Of a stretch of DNA of 64,000 nucleotides, positions 57,484-64,000 are shown one piece after another. Position 1 is the first letter of the stretch. Every line of letters begins with the position of its first letter. Both the position numbers and the translations under genes were made by a program. Under the pieces are notes generated by a model. That model saw nothing but the letters and a program-made list of their open reading frames with translations. It searched no databases and was not told the DNA's origin. This DNA is from Anisodus tanguticus (lineage: Eukaryota; Streptophyta; Magnoliopsida; Solanales; Solanaceae): positions 13,946,501-14,010,500 of the forward strand of contig CM067551.1 in NCBI GenBank assembly GCA_034509755.1, written 5' to 3'.

Positions 57484-58002
57484 TAAGGTTGGGGGTGGGG
57501 TGTTTGTGAGGTATAGGAAATTGAAATGAACAGGGCCCGTGTGGGTGGAGTAAAAAATTGAAATTTATGGTTAAGAATTCTAGTTCTTTTCAGTTATTAG
57601 TGTTAAATTAATAATTCATATATATATATATATATATATATTAGGTACTCCCTCAACGAGATTAGATACATTCACGAGATTTTCTGAAGGAGAAGGCATG
57701 ACAAACAAGAGAGTGATAAACATTGTTTCATTGTATAAATATTAGACTTAAATGGCTTTTTTCCTGAATGCATCCCCTTGGGCTGAATCTTCTTTTTGCA
57801 ATTTGGGGAGTACAAAAGTGTAGATTGAGATATGGGAACTAGAATAGAACCTTTGGCTTCCATAGGTTTCTTTCATGTACCCGATTTTTTGTGTTGTTTT
57901 GTTCTGTCTATCGGAGGTTTTGGTTTTATGTCTCCCTTTTTTTTTAAAAAAAATTGTGCTATATAACGAGGTAGGATTCAAGCCAAATTCTACATCGCAA
58001 CT
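57484..58002. other. Non-coding upstream of HIPP pseudogene (copy 3)
   Basis: Counterpart of 29153-29685, with an (AT)n run at about 57620-57641 and a short A/T-rich change near 57940. No gene. Confidence 0.4.
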
Positions 58003-58422
58003 GGATGTGAAAGCCTGAGTGGATGGTTTAACTAAAAAAATATTGTGAAAGATTGAAAGGCTTTATAAGAAAAGCGTCAATTCGGAGAAAGTACAAGTGA
58101 CAGTTTCTGGAGATGTGGACCCTACTATACTGATCAAGCAATTATCCAAGAATGAAAAACATGCAGAGTTCTTGAGTGCCCCCATAATCAGTTCAAGAAA
58201 GTCGATAAAGGTGGAGGTGGAGGACCTCAAATGTCAAACCAGCAGCAACAACTTCAAAAGACATGTTACTTCCCCCAATGTGCAAAGACCATAACCCGCA
58301 AGCTATCAAGTTAACCTTGCCTGATGTTGATGACAAATCTAAGATGGGTGGTAATGGTGGAGCTCAGATGCCTAATATGATGATAAGTACTTATGAAGGG
58401 TGGAACAACACATAATAGTGGC
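58003..58422 (+). pseudogene. HIPP pseudogene, HMA domain part (copy 3)
   Basis: Counterpart of 29686-30104. The metal-binding loop reads V-D-G-L, the rest of the domain VTVSGDVDPTILIKQLSKNEKHAEF is clear, and the same two frame changes follow before the GGNGGAQMPNM part. The Copia target duplication is exact here: gtggc at 58418-58422 and 63524-63528. Confidence 0.8.
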
Positions 58423-58578
58423 TATTAACATGTACAATATTAATATTTAACCATATTTAATCTTATGTAATTATGGTAGATATAAAATCTTTGTTATATA
58501 AGGATTCCATATTGTACACCCTATATATATTTTGTATAAATGAGAAAGGCATCCATGAGAGATTGATACAATCTTACA
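58423..58578 (+). repeat. 5' LTR of Copia (copy 3)
   Basis: tattaacatgtac...caatcttaca, followed by the primer site at 58583. Confidence 0.85.
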
Positions 58579-58789
58579 TGGATGGTATCAGGAGCCAAAA
58601 CCTAAACCCTAATTTTTTTTCCCTTTCTTCATTACCCGAGAAGCAGCAACTTTACTGTCTGCGTGCCAACAACCTTACTGTCTGTTCCTATTTTCTTTAT
58701 ACACGAGAAGCACCTATTAGCAGCCTTATTGTCTGCTATTCTCTTCTTGCTTCTTCCTTGTCTTCTCTTACTCTCACAAAAATAATCCA

Positions 58790-59561
58790 CGACTTCTCCC
58801 ACAATAGCATCAACCTCATCCGTCGTCATCCCTGACATACCCAAATCATCCGTTTCACCCATTGTTCCTCCAACACTCATCGTCACCAATATCAAGAACT
58901 TCATTCTTATAATTCTTGATCAAGCAAACGGTCAGTATTCTCCATGGGTTGAACTATTCTGTATCCATGCATGTGTCTACAACGTGCTGGATCATATTGA
59001 CGACTCTTTCCCTCGTCCCAGTGAGACTGATGACACCACATGGCGCCGTCTAGACGACACCACATGGCGCCGTCTAGACGACGTTGTCAAACAATGGATC
59101 TATGACACTATTTCTCAAGACTGCTCCTCACTATTATGAAAATTGGCACCTCTGCTCGCGAGTTATGGATTCAGTTGGAAGAAAATTTTCAGGACAACAA
59201 ACACACCCGTGCTGTCTATTTGGAAGAACAGTTTAACAACACACGTCTTGGAAATTTCTTTAACATGTCCGAATATTACAAGCAATTGAAATTATTGGCG
59301 GACCAATTATCAAACGTGCGAACGCCTGTTTCTAAAACAAAGATGGTTCTCCAACTAGTCGCAGGTCTTTCAAAAGGTGAGTATGATACCCTAGCCACGA
59401 TGATACAACAGGCCGATCCCTTACCCAGTTTCAATAAGGCTCAGTCACAGTTACTATTGGAAGAAACACGTCTTGCTAAACAGGACGAACACAATCAGAA
59501 GGCGTTCATGTTTGACAGTCAGACGATTTCCACTGCCCCTACCACTGGACAACCACCGTAG
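58790..59561 (+). pseudogene. Copia gag (copy 3)
   Basis: Counterpart of 30475-31224. No ATG at the expected start. The later part, 59136-59561, is open across the position where copy 2 has a TGA: LEENFQDNKHTRAVYLEEQF, then KTKMVLQLVAGLSKGEYDTLA, ending at the shared TAG. The 24 bp repeat at about 59033-59080 adds eight codons. Confidence 0.8.
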
Positions 59562-59769
59562 GACACCCAACACCATCGAGGTGGCCAAGGTGGTGGAAAA
59601 TGAGGAAGAGGTTGCGACAACGGCAAAGGTGGTTGTGGCCCTTCTCACACATGGCCTGGCCCAGCAATGTACAATCAGTAGGCAAATTGGGCCTCCTTTC
59701 CATACACAGTTTCATCCCAACTACCGATTCAGCAGCAGGGCCTACTGGGCCCAGTCCCAGGCATTCGGC

Positions 59770-62700
59770 CAGTGCAGATTCAGGCGCTGCAGGCCCACAT
59801 TTTGCAAGCCCATTACCCGCAGCCCTCTAACAGTCTGACCCCCACTGATTTGGGCCAGACCATCAACACCTTAAATCTTCAACAACCCGATGAAAATTAG
59901 TATATGGATACAGGAGCCACATCTCACCTCACATGCTCTACAGGTAATCTTCCTAAGCTGTTTTGTTTACTGTATCCTCAATATATTATTGTTGGTAGTG
60001 GCCATCGCATTCCAATTCAGGGTTATGGAACAACCTACACTTAACCGCCTCACCCACCATTCTCCCTAAATAACATCCTGTATGCTCCCAATATTATTAA
60101 AAACTTAATTTCTGTCCGGAAATTTACTCGTAATAATTCCGTCTCTATTTACTTTGACCCTTTTGGTTTTACTGTGAAGGATCTTCGTACGGGGACACAT
60201 CTTACGAGATGCAATAGCATGTGGGATCTATATCCATTCACATCCACCTCCGCTGCCAGCTCATGCTCTCCTATATCTCTCATTGATATTTCTCTGTCAA
60301 CTTGGCATAGTAGGCTTGGACACCCAGGAGCCTCTGTTTTTAATTTTCTTAGAGGGAACAATTTTATTAGATGTAATAATGGGAAACTTGCCCAACATTG
60401 TGTTTCTTGTTGTTTAGGCAAACATGTTCGTCTTCCTTTCAAGTCATCGGTAAGTGTTACATTTTTGCCCTTTGATATTGTTCATGCTGATTTATGGAAA
60501 TCTCCTGTTACTAGCTCACTGGGTCATAAATATTATCTAGTACTCTTAGATGATTTCTCTCATTTTATTTGGATTTAACCACTAAAATTTAAGTCCGATT
60601 TTTTTCCAAATTTCATGAATTTCATATTTTTATCAAAACAAAATTTGAGAAAGCCATCAAATCTTTTCAGTGCGATAATGGTCGTGAATTTAATAATTCA
60701 ATGTTTCACAGATTCTGACAAATAATGGCATGGTTTTTTTATTTTTGTGTCCCCACACCTCCCCTCAAAATGGCAAAGCAGAACGAATCATCCGCATTAT
60801 AAACAACATGGTTCGTACCTTCCTCTTACATGCCTCTCTCCCTCCATCTTTTTGGGTCAATGCAGTCAAAATGGTATAATACATCCTTAATATTTGACTC
60901 ACTAGTACGCTTCATAACATGACCCCAACCGAAATTTTATACCGTCGGATCCCCTTCGGATTTTCGGTTGTCTATGCTTTCCAAACCTTGCGTCCACCGC
61001 CCTCATAAATTAGCACCCCGAACCACCCCGTATGTCTTCATAGGATTTCCGCCTAATCATAGGAGCTATTTGTGCTATGACTTGTCCACTCATCAAATTC
61101 ACGTCTCTCGTCACGTTACGTTTGACGAGATGACTTTTCCCTTCGCAAATATACAAAAATTATGTAACACGGACTACACATTTCTAGACAAGTTCGACAC
61201 GTCCCCCATCATATTAACCGAACTTGCTCGTGTCACTACCACTGCTACAGTAACCTCGCCTCTGCCACCTACCACTGCCACTGTGTCCAGTCAGTCTCCA
61301 TCAACCGGCCACCATATCGTCCCCGACGTCCATCCGGCCACACTGCCGTCCTCAGTTTCCCGTTCGTCCAATGCCGTCATTCCCCGCACTAGCTCAGACC
61401 CATCACCTTAAACCACCCTCTAATGCCTAGAGTCGACAATCGGAACTCACACAGATACCAACTCCTCCCACCGTCGATCCAGTAACCCGCCACCTTTCCA
61501 GGCACCACCTATATCATGAAAACCTTCCCCGATATCAATCGATACTCCCCACCTATCACCACTATCAAACCAATGACCCATCAACCCGACACCATTCCCA
61601 ATCGCCACCCAAAACCTATCACCGCCTTCAGTCACTCTGACCCATGTCTCCCAAACCATAAATTAACCTGACGTAGTACATACATCCCGTGACCTAGAAC
61701 CAATATTCCACCCTACTCCTACCCCCACTCACCACATGGAAACTCATGCCCAACACAGAATTTTCAAACTCAAAGTCCACTTTAACCTATCTACACACAC
61801 AATATCCCCAATTCCTAAAAACCCAAAGGTAGCCAAACAAGACCCTAATTGGAATGCAGCCATGGATGAGGAATTTAATTCTTTAACAAAATAGCACACT
61901 TGGGATTTGGTTCCTAGATCGGAAGGGGTGAATATGATCCAATGTATGTGGCTTTTTCATCACAAGTACAAAGACAATGGTAAGCTAGAAAGATATAAAG
62001 AGAGACGTGTGGCTAATGGCACTAATCAGTATGAGGGTATCTATTGTGGTGAAAAATTTATACCGGTTGTTAAACTGACTACTATTCGCACAGTTCTCAG
62101 TATTGCTATGGGTAAGCATTGGCCGATCTATCAGTTTGATGTGAAAATGTGTTCCTTCATGGGGATTTGAAGGAAAACGTTTACATGCACCAACCGCCTG
62201 GTTTTATCCATCCTGCAGCCCCTCAGTATGTATGTCATCTTTGTAAGTCACTTTATGATTTGAAACAGGCCCCTTAGAGCGTGGTATGATCGATTTGCAC
62301 AGTACATTATGCGGATTGGCTTTTCATACAGCAAGTGTGATAATTCTCTATTTATTTTCCATAGAGGTAGTAACATTGCTTATTTGTTGTTATATGTGGA
62401 TGACATTGTTCTTATTGCCTCCTCTGATGTGTTGTAAAACGAGATCATTGCACTGCTTAAAACCGAATTTGCTATGACTGACTTAGGGAAGTTGAGTTAC
62501 ATTTTGGGGATCTCAGAGACTCGATCTGCAGATACTATGTTTCTTTGCCAGCGTAAGTATGCAGAGGAGATTGTGTACAGGGCTAAGATGGCAAATTGCA
62601 AGATCATGTCCACCCCAATTGACTCTAAATCAAAACTTAGTGCAGTTGATGGTAATCCAGTGTCAGACCCTACTCTTTATATGAGTCTTGCAGATGCGCT

Positions 62701-63361
62701 CAAATATCTTACTTTCACCAGACCTGACATCGCTTATGTCGTTCATCAGGTATCCTTATTTATGCATGCCCCTAGGGAGCCTCATTTCATTGCTCTTAAA
62801 CGTATCATTCGATATGTTAAGGGAATACATAATTATGGATTACATCTATACCCCTCATCACCGACCAGGTTATTATCATACACAGATATTGATTGGGCAG
62901 GGTGTCCGGACACGCGACGCTCCACCTCCGGCTACTGTGTGTTCTTATGATATAATCTCATTTCTTGGTCTGCCAAGAGGCAAGCCACTTTATCCCATTC
63001 GAGTACAGAATCAGAGTATAGATACGTTGCAAATGTTATTGCTAAGATCTGTTGGCTTCGAAACCTTCTTTTTGAGCTTCAGTGTCCCTTGTGTAAGGCG
63101 TCTTTGGTTTACTCTGATAACATATCTGCCATATATTTATCTCATAATTCGGTTCAGCATCAGCGAACCAAGCACATTGAGGTGGATATATACTTTGTTC
63201 GTGAGAAGGTTGCTCTCGGTCATGTTAAGGTATTGCATGTGCCTTCTTCGTATCAGTATGCGGATATCTTTACGAAAGGCCTTCATCGACTGCTCTTCCT
63301 CGACTTCAGATCCAATCTTAGCGCCCGACCTCCTCTCACTCCGACAGAGGGGGTGTATTAA
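59770..63361 (+). pseudogene. Copia pol: protease, integrase, RT, RNase H (copy 3)
   Basis: Protease motif DTGATSHLT (about 59910), integrase with WHSRLGHPG and HCVSCCLGKH in an open frame 60174-60578 that keeps KYYLVLLDDFSHF, a part damaged in copy 2. The integrase second half, 60600-60960, is frameshifted. RT retains YVDD at 62393-62404 and an open C-terminal part from 62474 (GKLSYILGI, QRKYAEEIVYRAKM), RNase H with DTRRSTSGY and HVPSSYQYADIFTKGL. Ends TAA at 63359. Confidence 0.85.
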
Positions 63362-63523
63362 CGTGTACAATATTAATATTTAGCCATATTTAGTCTTATA
63401 TAATTATGGTAGATATAGGATCCTATTGTATAAGAATTCCACATTGTACACCCTATATATATATATATATATATATTGTATTAATGAGAAAGATGCCCCA
63501 TGGGAGATTAATACAATCTTACA
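63354..63523 (+). repeat. 3' LTR of Copia (copy 3)
   Basis: TGTATTAACG...caatcttaca, preceded by 'cagaggggg' (polypurine tract). It is longer than the others because its TATA-region AT run (about 63452-63476) has expanded. Confidence 0.85.
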
Positions 63524-64000
63524 GTGGCAATAACTGTGGAGCTTAGTTGCCTAATATAACGATGAGTGATCTTATGCATGTGCAACACCCTTAGATTATA
63601 AAGGATGAAAACAGTAGTAACAATGGTGACAATAATGCTGGAGCTCAGATACCTAATACGATGATGAATGATCTTATGCATGGAAACACTCTCATCTTGT
63701 GAAGAGTGGAAACGATAGTAACAATGGTGGTAATAACGGCGGAGCTCAGATGCCTAATATGATGATGAGTGGTCTTATGCATGGCAGCTAAAGAGTGGAA
63801 ACGATAGTAATAATGATGGCAATAACGGTGAAAATATTTGGGGTCAGAAAGGTGGTGGTTATAATGGAAATAATAATGGAGGAAATCAAAATCAAGGAGG
63901 TGGCGCCGGTGGATATCCTAACATGAATGGCAATGGGGCTTAAAGAAGGGGCATGTGTGGCTCAAGGTGAAGCTAGTAAAGCGTTTGCTTTAGGCTCCCA
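63524..64000 (+). pseudogene. HIPP pseudogene, middle part, running to window end (copy 3)
   Basis: Counterpart of 35187-35597 with the same repeated NNGGAQMPNMMM-type units, one shortened near 63784. Unlike copy 2 it continues past gtggatatcctaa (63909-63921) into HIPP coding sequence (MNGNGA) and reaches the start of the insertion described at 11766 (from about 63956). So the ancestral order HIPP middle, insertion, HIPP C-terminus can be read by combining this end with copy 1. Confidence 0.8.

Larger units (their letters stand above)
58423..63523 (+). mobile_element. Copia LTR retrotransposon inside HIPP exon (copy 3)
   Basis: Same insertion as 30105-35186, 5.1 kb. LTRs 58423-58578 and about 63354-63523; primer site tggtatcaggagcc at 58583. 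Relative to copy 2 it lost the gag start codon (a few bases missing near 58790), gained a 24 bp direct duplication in gag, and lost about 13 bp near 60950. Dead in all frames. Confidence 0.9.

Noticed and set aside
1..64000. A previously undescribed functional system
   Set aside because: No intact gene set, no shared regulation and no conserved RNA structure beyond transposon parts were seen; the interesting content is structural history.

Overview
This is a plant nuclear window, most likely from Solanaceae, made almost entirely of transposable-element remains and gene fragments. No gene in it looks intact. The family assignment rests on an RTE-type LINE whose 3' tail resembles the tail of tobacco TS SINEs, an Au-type SINE, a ycf2-derived plastid insert, and the general style of the Copia and hAT elements. 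Genus cannot be decided from the sequence alone.

The main organising fact is a segmental duplication. A unit of about 22.6 kb in its fullest copy (16167-38809) is present three times in direct orientation: copy 1 at 1499-16166, copy 2 at 16167-38809, copy 3 from 38810 to beyond the window end. Each unit runs in the order: (A) 3' part of an RTE LINE, a pseudogene for a plant-mobile-domain (PMD) plus coiled-coil protein, a ycf2 plastid fragment, a non-autonomous hAT element and a Stowaway-like MITE; (B) long non-coding repeat DNA, then a heavy-metal-associated isoprenylated plant protein (HIPP) pseudogene split by a 5.1 kb Copia element; (C) HIPP 3' flank, a second hAT element carrying an Au-type SINE, and the 5' LTR, primer site and gag of another Copia element. 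The gag::LINE joint at 16167 and 38810 is the tandem-duplication breakpoint, because only copy 1 keeps the LINE sequence to the left of it.

The copies have since changed separately. Copy 1 lost about 9.9 kb (all of B except the HIPP 3' end) and gained a 663 bp hAT element with a perfect 8 bp target duplication. Copy 2 lost the HIPP 3' end by a deletion between two 13 bp direct repeats. Copy 3 lost about 1.05 kb including the ycf2 piece, lost about 350 bp at the A/B border, and received a 6.96 kb Copia element on the minus strand (47207-54162, 5 bp target duplication GTCTA). The first 525 bases are unassigned single-copy sequence.

The genes do not form a working pathway. The PMD and HIPP reading frames share old stop codons, mostly readable as C-to-T or G-to-A changes (TGG to TGA, CAG to TAG), so they were probably already dead and methylated before duplication. 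The window's interest is as a readable record of nested insertion, tandem duplication, microhomology deletion and possible gene conversion, rather than as a new functional system.
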